Source of the DNA: Merdimonas sp963929015
GTDB taxonomy: Bacteria; Bacillota; Clostridia; Lachnospirales; Lachnospiraceae
DNA length: 64,000 bases
Direction: 5' to 3'
Assembly: GCF_963929015.1 (NCBI RefSeq)
Contig: NZ_CAWVHE010000013.1
Span: 547,917-611,916 of the forward strand
In this document: in pieces, positions 52,843 through 61,030 of the stretch
Numbering within the stretch: the first letter of the stretch is position 1
Layout: each line of letters opens with the position of its first letter
Position numbers and translations under genes: made by a program
Notes under the pieces: model-generated
Databases searched by the model: none
Told to the model about the DNA's origin: nothing
Seen by the model: only the letters and a program-made list of their open reading frames with translations

Positions 52843-52862
52843 ACCATTTGAAACCATCTGAA
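52843..52862 (+). promoter_or_regulatory. Tandem 10-bp repeat upstream of the PTS IIC-type gene, candidate operator
   Basis: ACCATTTGAA directly followed by ACCATCTGAA (one mismatch), then ACC. The copies are one helical turn apart and lie about 80-95 bp before the start codon, overlapping a possible -35 (TTGAAA). This is a plausible site for the adjacent response regulator. Confidence 0.4.
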
Positions 52863-52938
52863 ACCTCTCCATTATATTTGTTTTATCAATAAATCCGTTC
52901 ATTGATTCAAAAATCAAACAAGAAAGAGAGGAACAAAT

Positions 52939-53973
52939 ATGATCACGATTTTATCTGGCGTAGGATTGTTACTGGTGGCGCTGGCCGGCTTTTCTTTATT
53001 CAGCCTGAAAATGCCCAAAGGCCAGCTTGCCATGTCCGGCATGGCAAATGCAGCTGTTGCCACATTTCTGGTGGAAGCGATCCACAAATATATTACCGGC
53101 GATCTTCTGGGGCTGGAATTTTTCCGGATTGTGGGCGAAACCTCCGGAAGCCTTGGCGGCGTGGCCGCTGCCATCATGGTCCCCCTTAGCATGGGCGCCA
53201 ACCCGGTTCTTTCTGTTGTTGCCGGCGTAGCCGTCGGCTCCTATGGCATCCTCCCCGGTTTTCTTGCCGGTTATCTGGTAGGCATGGTTTCTCCCATCCT
53301 GGAGAAAAAGCTGCCGGAAGGACTGAACATCATCCTGGGCGCTCTCCTGATCGCCCCCTTTGCCCACCTGATCGCCTGGGCCTCGGACCCTGTCGTGACG
53401 GTTGTGCTGACCCGCATCGGAGGAACCATCACGGCAGCCACCGAACAGTCGCCTGTTGTAATGGGCTTTCTCCTTGGCGGCATCATGAAAATGATCTGCA
53501 CCTCGCCATTAAGTTCTATGGCTCTTACCGCCATGCTGGGGCTCTCCGGACTCCCCATGGGGATCGCTGCCATCGCCTGCGTGGGCGGATCCTTTACCAA
53601 TGGTCTGATCTTCGCCAGATTAAAACTGGGAGACAGAAGCAAAGTGGTCGCTGTGATGCTGGAACCTCTGACCCAGGCAGATATCGTAACTTCCAATCCC
53701 ATCCCCATTTACTGCTCGAATTTCTTTGGAGGCGGACTGGCAGGCATCTCGGCCGCAGTCTTTCAGATCGTAAACAACGCGCCCGGCACGGCGTCTCCGA
53801 TCCCGGGGCTTCTGGCGCCCTTTGCCTTCAATCCACCGCTTCAGGTAATTCTGGCTCTGATCTTTGCCATTGCAGGGGGAAGTCTGGCCGGCTTTGTGGG
53901 CAGCCTGGTATTCAGAAGCCACAAAAAGCGCGTGGTGGAAACAGCCGGTTCTGCCGTGACCGCAGGAATTTAA
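52939..53973 (+). CDS. PTS system IIC-type membrane protein (PTS_EIIC_2 family)
   Basis: The 344-residue protein has about nine membrane segments with Gly/Ala-rich helices and matches the PTS_EIIC_2 type: KMPKGQLAMSGMANAAVATFLVEAIHKYITGDLLG, LSMGANPVLSVVAGVAVGSYGILPGF, QSPVVMGFLLGGIMKMICTSPLSSMALTAMLGLSG and TQADIVTSNPIPIYCSNFFGGGLAG. No IIA or IIB partner is adjacent, so the phosphoryl donor and the sugar are unknown; some members may work as plain transporters. The RBS is AGAGAGG. Confidence 0.85.
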   Translation: MITILSGVGLLLVALAGFSLFSLKMPKGQLAMSGMANAAVATFLVEAIHKYITGDLLGLEFFRIVGETSGSLGGVAAAIMVPLSMGANPVLSVVAGVAVGSYGILPGFLAGYLVGMVSPILEKKLPEGLNIILGALLIAPFAHLIAWASDPVVTVVLTRIGGTITAATEQSPVVMGFLLGGIMKMICTSPLSSMALTAMLGLSGLPMGIAAIACVGGSFTNGLIFARLKLGDRSKVVAVMLEPLTQADIVTSNPIPIYCSNFFGGGLAGISAAVFQIVNNAPGTASPIPGLLAPFAFNPPLQVILALIFAIAGGSLAGFVGSLVFRSHKKRVVETAGSAVTAGI

Positions 53974-54010
53974 CTGCCTTAAGATCAGGGGAAGCTTCCG
54001 GAAAACAAAG

Positions 54011-54042
54011 GAGCAGAGGACATTTAGCCCTCTGCTCTTCTT
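54011..54042. terminator. Hairpin between convergent PTS IIC and U32 genes
   Basis: GAGCAGAGG / CCTCTGCTC is a perfect 9-bp stem with a 9-nt loop, followed on the plus strand by TTCTTA. The loop contains the stop codon of the minus-strand U32 gene. Confidence 0.65.
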
Positions 54043-55253
54043 AAAATATCATAACGCTGCGCGTTTCCGGACAACTCCACATACAGGGTCTGTCTGGAAT
54101 GAGGCGCGCTTTCCATATCTTCCCCATCCTCATTTAAAATCCTCTGCACAGTCACTTCTACATTTCTTCCGTCCGGCTTCATAATTTCTATCCGCTCTCC
54201 CACAGAAAACTTATTTCTCTGTTCGATCCGATACCGGCCATCCGTTTCTCCGCCGATGATCCCCAGATAAGTGTACTCTTTGATATAAGTATTATTATCA
54301 TAGATCTGTGCGGACTCATCCGGTTTTCCAAAATAAAATCCAGTGGTAAACTGCCGGTAGGTGCAGTCTTTGATCTGATCCCGATACCAGGACATGTTGG
54401 CATAATATTTTTCCGGGTCTTCCAGATAATCGTCAATGGCCTTTCGGTAGGTTCTGGCCACCGTAGCCACATAAAGCGCCGTCTTCATCCTTCCCTCGAT
54501 CTTGAAGCTGTCAATCCCCGCGTCGATCATTTCCGGAATATGCTCAATCATGCAGAGGTCTTTGGAGTTAAAAATAAAGGTGCCCCGCTCATTTTCATAG
54601 ACCGGCATATATTCTCCAGGCCGGGTTTCCTCAACCACCGCATACTTCCACCGGCAGGGATGGGTGCAGGCGCCCTGATTGGCGTCCCGGCCGGTAAAAT
54701 AATTGCTCAGAAGACACCGGCCGGAATAGGAAATGCACATGGCGCCGTGAATAAAGCTCTCAATCTCCATCTCCTCCGGGATCCGCTGCCGGATCTCCCA
54801 GATCTCCTTTAATGATAATTCCCTGGCGGAAACCACCCGTCTGGCTCCCTGTTTCCACCAGAACAGATAGGTTCCGTAGTTGGTATTGTTGGCCTGAGTG
54901 CTGATGTGCCGTTCTATTTCCGGGCAGATCTCTTTCGCCAGCTCAAAAATGGCCGGATCGGCGATGATCAGCGCATCCGGCTTCAGATCTTTCAATTCTT
55001 TTAAATATTCCTCCACCCCCGGAAGATCCGCGTTGTGCGCCAGGATATTTACGGTCACATGCACCTTCGCTCCATGTTCGTGGGCAAACGCAATGCCTTC
55101 CCGCATATCCTCCATCGAAAAATTTTTAGCCTTGGCCCGCAGGCCAAACGCCTCTCCCCCAATATACACCGCATCTGCCCCAAAGATCACAGCCGTTTTT
55201 AAAACCTCAAGACTGCTGGCAGGTATCAGTAATTCCGGTCGTCTCCTTTCCAT
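54024..55253 (-). CDS. Peptidase U32 family protein
   Basis: The 409-residue protein has the U32 core: ELLIPASSLEVLKTAVIFGADAVYIGGEAFGLRAKAKNFS, HISTQANNTNYGTYLFWWKQGARRVVSARELSLKEI, ESFIHGAMCISYSGRCLLSNYFTGRDANQGACTHPCRWKY with the Cys cluster, and FKIEGRMKTALYVA. A C-terminal beta-barrel extension is present. Members include proteases and tRNA/ubiquinone hydroxylation enzymes (TrhP/RlhA-like); the Cys-rich motif favours an RNA-modification role. It lies upstream of rnj-type RNA genes' cluster in reverse. Confidence 0.88.
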   Translation of the reverse strand: MERRRPELLIPASSLEVLKTAVIFGADAVYIGGEAFGLRAKAKNFSMEDMREGIAFAHEHGAKVHVTVNILAHNADLPGVEEYLKELKDLKPDALIIADPAIFELAKEICPEIERHISTQANNTNYGTYLFWWKQGARRVVSARELSLKEIWEIRQRIPEEMEIESFIHGAMCISYSGRCLLSNYFTGRDANQGACTHPCRWKYAVVEETRPGEYMPVYENERGTFIFNSKDLCMIEHIPEMIDAGIDSFKIEGRMKTALYVATVARTYRKAIDDYLEDPEKYYANMSWYRDQIKDCTYRQFTTGFYFGKPDESAQIYDNNTYIKEYTYLGIIGGETDGRYRIEQRNKFSVGERIEIMKPDGRNVEVTVQRILNEDGEDMESAPHSRQTLYVELSGNAQRYDILRRAEG

Positions 55254-55366
55254 GGTTCCAACTCTCCTCTCCGTTCATTCTTCTGCCTGTCCGTTTCCAT
55301 GTATCAGCGCTGTCTTTCCCGCATCAACACTGTTTTTCCCGCATTTCCCGTATCAGCAGGGCCGCG

Positions 55367-56012
55367 TCAGACTTTTTTCACTGTCAGAGCCACCCCGTCT
55401 CCCAGTGGAAGGATGCTGGTCATAAGCTCCTCCCTGTGCTTCAGTTCATAGAGATACTCCCCGCATCCGGCTGTGAATGGTCCGATCCCGCCGTTCCACC
55501 GCAAAGCGGGACTCGATCAGACTGCCGTCCTGCAGTACATTATCAGACATCAGCACGCCGCCTGGTGTCAGGATCCGCAATACTTCAGGCAGATAATGGA
55601 TATACTGGCCCTTGGCCGCATCCATAAACACAAAATCATAAGTCCCCTCCAGAGACTTCAGCACCTCCATGGCGTCCCCTTCGATCAGAGTGATCCTATC
55701 TTCCCGCCCGGCTCTTCGGAAGTTCTCCCTGGCGATCGGAATCCTTTTTTCATACTTCTCAATGGTGGTAATATGGGCTCCCGCCGGCAGATATCTGCTC
55801 ATCAGAAGCGCAGAAAAGCCCACAGCCGTCCCCACTTCCAGCACGCGCATCGGCCGGATCATCTGTAGCAAAGTTTTCAGAAGACTCTGCGTCTCCTTGC
55901 GGATGATCGGCACATAAGAAGCCAGCGCCTCCTGCTCAATCCTCTCAAGCAGCGGATCTTCCGGGCTCTCCAAAGACCGCAGATAGACTGCAAGACGGTC
56001 ATTTCTATCCAT
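55367..56012 (-). pseudogene. SAM-dependent O-methyltransferase, frameshifted near its C-terminus
   Basis: The protein is a class I O-methyltransferase (Methyltransf_3 / CCoAOMT-like): VLEVGTAVGFSALLMSRYLP, TIEKYEKRIPIARENFRRAG, LIEGDAMEVLKSL, DFVFMDAAKGQYIHYL and GGVLMSDNVLQDGS. The reading frame ends early (stop at 55446) after RMRGVSL. Removing one G from the run CCCC at 55459-55462 restores EYLYELKHREELMTSILPLGDGVALTVKKV and a stop at 55367, giving the normal 214 residues. The start at 56012 has GGGGTG. It lies downstream of rnj, separated by palindrome copy 2. It could be a sequencing error or a truncated allele. Confidence 0.8.
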
Positions 56013-56030
56013 AAAGGTACACCCCATTTC

Positions 56031-56092
56031 GCAATTTGGGACGTAGACCTTTGCAAAAGGTCTACGTCCCTGTTCACATTTTGTTCACATTT
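56031..56092. repeat. Palindromic repeat copy 2 between rnj and the O-methyltransferase gene
   Basis: The core at 56038-56070 is a perfect 15-bp stem with a GCA loop and is the exact reverse complement of the core of copy 1. It carries GCAATTT on the left (as copy 3) and TGTTCACATTTTGTTCACATTT on the right (as copy 1, one or two changes). The right end reaches the stop codon of rnj. Confidence 0.9.
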
Positions 56093-57758
56093 ACACATCC
56101 ATGATGATGGGCAGGATCATGGGTCTGCGCTTGGTCCGCTTCCAGATGAATTCGTTCATGGTGTCACGGATCACCAGCTTGATCTTGCTCCAGTCTGCGT
56201 TGCGCTGATGTGTGAGGCAATCTTCTACCGCATCGGTCAGCACATGTCTGGCTTCTTCCATCAGACCCTCGGATTCACGCACATAGACGAAACCGCGGGA
56301 TACGATATCCGGACCGGCCAACAGCTGATTGCTGCCTTTTTCCAGGGTCAGGACTACGATCAGGATCCCGTCTTCCGCCAGATGCTGCCGGTCGCGAAGT
56401 ACGATATTTCCCACGTCTCCGACGCCAAGACCGTCTACCAGGATGGATCCTGTGTGGACTTTATCTGCCACCTTTGCCTCCTGGCTGCTGACCTCCATCA
56501 CATCTCCGGAATGGAGGATGAATACATTTTCCTTCGGGATCCCAAGGCTTATGGCAAGCTCTGCATTCGCCTTCAGATGTCGGTATTCTCCGTGTACCGG
56601 AATGGCATATTTGGGCTTCACCAGCGAGTAGATCAGTTTTAACTCTTCCTGACAGGCATGCCCGGATACATGGACATCCTGGAAGATCACATTCGCACCC
56701 TTTGCCGACAGTTCATTGATCACCCGGGATACGGATTTCTCATTGCCGGGGATCGGATTGGAACTTAAGATAACGGTGTCTCCCGGCATAATGGTCACTT
56801 TTTTGTGGATATCCGCCGCCATCCTGGACAGAGCCGCCATGGACTCGCCCTGGCTGCCTGTTGTGATCAGCACCGTCTTTTCCGGCGGATAGTTCTTCAT
56901 CTGATCGATCTCGATCAGTGTTTTATCCGGTACGTTCAGGTATCCCAGCTCCTGGGCAACCTGGATGATGTTGACCATACTGCGGCCTTCCACCACAACT
57001 TTCCGGTCATATTTGCAGGCTGTATTAATGATCTGCTGCACCCGGTCTACATTGGATGCAAAGGTGGCAATGATCAGCCTGGTATTCTGATGCTCTGCGA
57101 AAATATGGTCAAAGGTCACGCCCACCGTCCTTTCAGACTGGGTAAATCCCTTTCTCTCCGCATTGGTACTGTCACTCATCAGCGCCAGCACGCCCTTCTT
57201 TCCAATCTCCGCAAATCTCTGAAGATCAATGGCGTCCCCGAATACCGGCGTATAATCCACCTTAAAGTCTCCGGTATGGACCACGATCCCCGCCGGCGAA
57301 TAAATCGCAAGAGCCGCCGCGTCCTGGATGCTGTGATTGGTCTTGATAAATTCAATCCGGAAATGTCCCAGATTGATCGACTGTCCGTGACGCACCACTT
57401 TTCTTCTGGTGCTTCTTAACAGATTATGCTCTGTCAGCTTCCGCTCAATGATCCCCATCGTCAGCTTGGTGGCGTAGATCGGAAGGTTCATCTCCCGAAG
57501 CACATACGGCAGCGCGCCGATATGATCCTCATGTCCGTGAGTGATCACAAAGCCTTTCACCTTCTCAATGTTGTCTTTCAGATAAGACACATCCGGGATC
57601 ACAAGGTCGATTCCCAGCATATCCTCCTCCGGAAATGCAAGCCCGCAATCCACCACAATAATACTGTCTTCATATTCAAAGGCAGTAATGTTCATTCCGA
57701 TCTTTTCCAGTCCTCCCAGCGGAATGATACGCAATTTTCCATTGTTTTCTTTTTTCAA
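56091..57758 (-). CDS. rnj: Ribonuclease J
   Basis: RNase J is a beta-CASP metallo-exo/endonuclease central to mRNA decay and rRNA maturation. The protein of 555 residues shows LRIIPLGGLEKIGMN, VVDCGLAFPEEDMLGIDLVIPD, the zinc motif HGHEDHIGALPYVL (about 75), HSIQDAAALAIYSPAG, HTGDFKVD, SDSTNAERKG, TTGSQGESMAALSRMA and HVSGHACQEELKL. I prefer TTG at 57758 (KKENNGKLRIIPLGG) with GGAGGTG five to six bases upstream; it starts two bases after the fur stop. The open frame to 57815 overlaps fur and is not conserved. Confidence 0.94.
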   Translation of the reverse strand: MKKENNGKLRIIPLGGLEKIGMNITAFEYEDSIIVVDCGLAFPEEDMLGIDLVIPDVSYLKDNIEKVKGFVITHGHEDHIGALPYVLREMNLPIYATKLTMGIIERKLTEHNLLRSTRRKVVRHGQSINLGHFRIEFIKTNHSIQDAAALAIYSPAGIVVHTGDFKVDYTPVFGDAIDLQRFAEIGKKGVLALMSDSTNAERKGFTQSERTVGVTFDHIFAEHQNTRLIIATFASNVDRVQQIINTACKYDRKVVVEGRSMVNIIQVAQELGYLNVPDKTLIEIDQMKNYPPEKTVLITTGSQGESMAALSRMAADIHKKVTIMPGDTVILSSNPIPGNEKSVSRVINELSAKGANVIFQDVHVSGHACQEELKLIYSLVKPKYAIPVHGEYRHLKANAELAISLGIPKENVFILHSGDVMEVSSQEAKVADKVHTGSILVDGLGVGDVGNIVLRDRQHLAEDGILIVVLTLEKGSNQLLAGPDIVSRGFVYVRESEGLMEEARHVLTDAVEDCLTHQRNADWSKIKLVIRDTMNEFIWKRTKRRPMILPIIMDV

Positions 57759-57760
57759 AT

Positions 57761-58240
57761 TTACACCTCCATGTGTTGCTCCGTACTGTTTTCCTTTTTC
57801 TGGCACTCCCGGCATTGTCCATAGAACTTTAATTCGTGGTCTAACACATGGAAACCGGTCTCTTCCTCGATCCGACCCTCCAGCTCATCCAGAAGATCGT
57901 CATGAAACGGAAGTATTTTTCCACAAGTCTTACAGATCAGATGATGATGGTGATGCTTTCCTTCGTCTCCCGCTGCTTCTCCGATTTCATAGCGCACGCA
58001 TCCGTCATCCAGGCTGATCCTGTCCACCAATTGCATTTCCAGCAACAACTGCACCGTCCGGTAAATGGTGGCAAGCCCGATCCCCGGGCATTCCGCCTTC
58101 ACCATTTCATAGATATCCTCACAGGTCATGTGTTTATCGCGATGATCTGCCAGGGTCTCTAAAACAAGCAACCTCTGATCGGTCACTTTTAATCCTTTTT
58201 TTCTCAGCATTTCTTTGAATGTTTCTTTACTGATAGACAT
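57761..58240 (-). CDS. Fur family metal-dependent transcriptional regulator
   Basis: The protein of 159 residues has the Fur winged helix (LKVTDQRLLVLETLADHRDKHMTCEDIYEMVK, GIGLATIYRTVQLLLEMQLVDRI) and a metal-binding dimerisation domain with the His-rich GKHHHHHLICKTCGKILPF and the C-terminal CRECQKK, giving two CxxC zinc sites. It may be Fur, PerR or Zur; the HHHHH run does not decide. It is the fourth gene in the cluster ireB-ruvX-DUF1292-fur-rnj. The start at 58240 is set by family alignment. Confidence 0.93.
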   Translation of the reverse strand: MSISKETFKEMLRKKGLKVTDQRLLVLETLADHRDKHMTCEDIYEMVKAECPGIGLATIYRTVQLLLEMQLVDRISLDDGCVRYEIGEAAGDEGKHHHHHLICKTCGKILPFHDDLLDELEGRIEEETGFHVLDHELKFYGQCRECQKKENSTEQHMEV

Positions 58241-58247
58241 TCGTGCC

Positions 58248-58505
58248 TTACCTTTCAATCTCTACGTCTTCCAGGAGTTCTTCAAACACCTTTGATACAG
58301 CAAACAGCTCTTCTTCGTCTTCCACAAACTCATAAAAACTGTCATCCTCCAGGCCGTCTCCCGTCTCCTTCAGCATATAGCACTCTGCGTCATCCTTCTC
58401 AGAATCCGTCACCAAAATGTAGTCCACGCCATTTACGGTTGTCTGTTCCAGCACAAAAAACTCAAGTTCCTGCATGTCTTCAGACATGAATTTGATTTTT
58501 TCCAT
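58248..58505 (-). CDS. DUF1292 family protein
   Basis: The 85-residue acidic protein (MEKIKFMSEDMQELEFFVLEQTTVNGVDYILVTD...) matches the DUF1292 (YrzB-like) family, whose members regularly lie between ruvX and fur in Firmicutes. No biochemical function is known. The start at 58505 lies seven bases after ruvX; the open frame upstream of it is a shadow of ruvX. Confidence 0.9.
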   Translation of the reverse strand: MEKIKFMSEDMQELEFFVLEQTTVNGVDYILVTDSEKDDAECYMLKETGDGLEDDSFYEFVEDEEELFAVSKVFEELLEDVEIER

Positions 58506-58512
58506 AGATCCT

Positions 58513-58953
58513 CTACCCTTCGAAATCCTTCCGGTGGGCGAGCGAGTCCAGATATCCCTGCAATATAAAAACAGCCGCAATCTGATCAATATATTTCTTG
58601 CGGTTCTCACGTCTCACTTTATTTTCCATCAACGTCCGTTCTGCTTCCACTGTAGTCAGACGCTCGTCCCACATCACGACCTTAAGGCCGGTCCGCCTTT
58701 CAAGCATCTGACCAAATTCCAAAGATTTTTCCGCCCGTTCCCCGATATCGTTATTCATATGCCTGGGAAACCCCAGCACGATCTGCTCCACCTGGTACTC
58801 TTTTACCAGCTCCTCGATGCGCGCGCAGGTCTTCCGAAGCTTATTTTCTTCTTTCCTGGTAATCGTCTCCACAGCCTGGGCAGTGATCTTCAGCGGATCA
58901 CTGACTGCAACGCCTACGGTTTTAGAACCGTAATCCAATCCCATGATTCTCAT
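58513..58953 (-). CDS. ruvX: RuvX/YqgF Holliday-junction resolvase-like RNase H fold protein
   Basis: The 146-residue protein begins MRIMGLDYGSKTVGVAVSDPL (RNase H fold first strand with Asp) and contains QIVLGFPRHMNNDIGERAEKSLEFG and VVMWDERLTTVEAERTLM with the conserved Asp/Glu. YqgF is implicated in 16S rRNA 5'-end maturation or junction resolution. It starts three bases after ireB. Confidence 0.96.
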   Translation of the reverse strand: MRIMGLDYGSKTVGVAVSDPLKITAQAVETITRKEENKLRKTCARIEELVKEYQVEQIVLGFPRHMNNDIGERAEKSLEFGQMLERRTGLKVVMWDERLTTVEAERTLMENKVRRENRKKYIDQIAAVFILQGYLDSLAHRKDFEG

Positions 58954-58956
58954 TGC

Positions 58957-59223
58957 TTATTCTTCCCAGCCATTGTGTCTGATATACGTCTTAAGCATCT
59001 CTTCTACCAGTTCGTCCCTCTCCATCTTCATGATCAGGCTTCTGGCGCCGTTATGGCTGGTGATGTAGGTGGGGTCCCCTGACATAATATATCCGACCAT
59101 CTGATTAACCGGGTTATACCCTTTTTCTCTTAAAGCCTTGTACACAATCTCAAGAATATCTTTTGCCTGAATCTGTGGACCGCTTTCTACCTGAAAAAAC
59201 TGGGTGCTGCTTAAATCTTTCAT
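58957..59223 (-). CDS. ireB: IreB (DUF965) regulatory phosphoprotein
   Basis: The 88-residue protein matches the IreB/YrzL family: IVYKALREKGYNPVNQMVGYIMSGDPTYITSHNGARSLI. In Enterococcus, IreB is phosphorylated by the PASTA kinase IreK and modulates cephalosporin resistance. The start at 59223 is behind GGAGG. It heads the ireB-ruvX-DUF1292-fur-rnj gene string. The kinase is not in this window. Confidence 0.95.
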   Translation of the reverse strand: MKDLSSTQFFQVESGPQIQAKDILEIVYKALREKGYNPVNQMVGYIMSGDPTYITSHNGARSLIMKMERDELVEEMLKTYIRHNGWEE

Positions 59224-59280
59224 ATACTCACGTCCTCCAATCATACTTCAACCCTATTCTACATGAATCTTTTCCAAAAT

Positions 59281-60590
59281 TCAATGAATTATTTGAAAAG
59301 GATTCTCTATTTCTATCTCAATCAGGCGGTTGACCAGGTTTTCCTCTGTCTGGATCCCGACTTTTACATATTCCCTGGTATGTCCCACCTGCCAGATCTT
59401 TCCGTCTCTTAGAACCTCCTCCTCGATCAGCACCTCCTTCGTGGCGCCGAGTAGTTTTTTCTCATAGTCTGCCTGCTTTCTCCTGCTAAGCTCCAGCATA
59501 AGAGCGCTTCTTTCCGTTTTCAGAGGCTCTGGCACCTGATCGGGCATGGCGGCCGCTTTGGTCCCTTCCCGTCTGGAATACTTGAAGATATGGGTCTCAT
59601 AAAAATCCACCCGGTCCACAAATGCTCTGGACGCCTCAAACTCTTCCTCTGTCTCTCCGGGGAAGCCCACGATCACATCCGTGGTCAGCGCAGGATCCCG
59701 GAAATATTTCCTAAGAAGTACGCACTTTTCATAATATTCTTCCGCCGTATACCGCCGGTTCATCCGTCTTAGCGTCTCCGTACATCCACTCTGAAGGGAA
59801 AGATGAAAATGCGGGCACATTTTCGGAAGACCGGAAATCGTCCGTACAAATTCTTCTGTGATGATCCTGGGTTCCAGAGAGCCCAGACGGATCCTCCGGA
59901 TCCCTTCCACTTCATGGACCGCCAGGATCAAGGACAGCAGATCCTCTCCTGTGTCAATACCGTAAGAACTTAAGTGGATGCCGGTCAGCACCACTTCCTG
60001 ATACCCGCTTGCCGCAAGCCGGTTTACTTCTTCCAGTACCTGATCCTTCTTCCTGCTCCTGACCCTGCCTCTGGCATAGGGAATGATGCAGTACGAACAG
60101 AACTGATTGCATCCGTCCTGCACCTTGATATAAGCCCGGGTATGTTCCGCCGTCCGGGACAGGCTTAGTTCTTCATATTCCCTGGCATGCCCGATGTCTG
60201 CCAGCTCCTTTACCGGCTCCCTGGAACCCTTAAGGCTCTCCCTTCCCGGCTCTTTTCGTACGCTTCCAGGATCGAAACAATCTCCTTTTTACGGTTATTG
60301 CCGATCACAATATCCACACACGCGGCTGCCTCATCCGGTTTTTCCTGGACATAACATCCGCAGGCCGCCACGATGGCGTCCGGGTTCAGCTTTCTGGCCC
60401 GGTGGAGCATCTGCCTGGACTTGCGGTCCGCCATATTGGTCACCGTACAGGTGTTGATAATATATACATCTGCTTTTTCCTGAAATGGAACGATCTCATA
60501 GCCTGCATTTTCCAGAAGCTCCTGCATGGCCTCTGTCTCATAAGCATTCACCTTGCATCCCAGATTGTGAAGCGCTGCTGTTTTTTTCAT
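59281..60590 (-). pseudogene. mtaB: tRNA threonylcarbamoyladenosine methylthiotransferase MtaB, single frameshift
   Basis: MtaB is a radical-SAM methylthiotransferase that makes ms2t6A37 in tRNAs. The N-terminal part (60590 to 60210) has the UPF0004 domain (HNLGCKVNAYETEAM, YIINTCTVTNMADRKSRQ, CGCYVQ). The rest, in a second frame, has DGCNQFCSYCIIPYARG with the CxxxCxxC cluster, the radical-SAM domain and a TRAM domain. The frame breaks between about 60210 and 60260, most simply one missing base in the CCC at 60219-60221. Restored length is 436, normal for the family. All motifs are otherwise intact. Confidence 0.88.
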
Positions 60591-60634
60591 GAAACAATCC
60601 TTTCCTGCGAACATTTATTTAACCAAAATCTTCC

Positions 60635-60663
60635 TTGACTTTTCTTTTCCACACTCTTAAGAT
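60635..60663 (+). promoter_or_regulatory. Sigma-A promoter of the HPr-like gene
   Basis: TTGACT (60635-60640), 17-bp spacer, TAAGAT (60658-60663), 36 bp before the ATG; RBS is AAGGAGGAA. Confidence 0.65.
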
Positions 60664-60698
60664 AAATATGAAAAGAAAACAACAAGGAGGAATCTCAA

Positions 60699-60944
60699 AT
60701 GAAAACCGTAAAAGTTTCTTTAAATACGATTGAAAAAGTAAAATCCTTTGTAAATGCGATCACAAAATTCGACTATGACTTTGACCTGGTATCCGGAAGA
60801 TATGTGATCGACGCCAAATCCATCATGGGAATCTTCAGCCTGGATCTGGGGCAGCCCATCGACCTGAACATCCACTCCGATAATGCAGCGGAAGTTGAGG
60901 CTGTCATGGATGTGATCGCTCCTTTTATCTGCGAAGAGAAATAA
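60699..60944 (+). CDS. HPr-like protein lacking the phosphoryl-accepting histidine (Crh-like)
   Basis: The 81-residue protein has the HPr fold pattern: FDLVSGRYVIDAKSIMGIFSLDL contains Ser-41, which aligns with regulatory Ser-46 of HPr, and the C-terminal helix AAEVEAVMDVIAPFI. The segment where HPr has HARPA (His-15) reads IEKVKSFVNAIT, with no histidine. It therefore cannot act in classical PTS phosphotransfer but could be phosphorylated on Ser, like Bacillus Crh, or bind other partners. It is a single gene with its own promoter and terminator. Confidence 0.85.
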   Translation: MKTVKVSLNTIEKVKSFVNAITKFDYDFDLVSGRYVIDAKSIMGIFSLDLGQPIDLNIHSDNAAEVEAVMDVIAPFICEEK

Positions 60945-60970
60945 TCCGATATCTCTGACATGATATCACA

Positions 60971-61002
60971 GGTCAGGCCCGGAACCGGGCCTGACCTTTT
61001 TT
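60971..61002 (+). terminator. Terminator of the HPr-like gene
   Basis: GGTCAGGCCCGG / CCGGGCCTGACC forms a perfect 12-bp stem with a minimal AA apex (some closing pairs will open), followed by six T. Confidence 0.9.
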
Positions 61003-61030
61003 GTACGTTTTGTACTTTTGCTGTTTCCCT

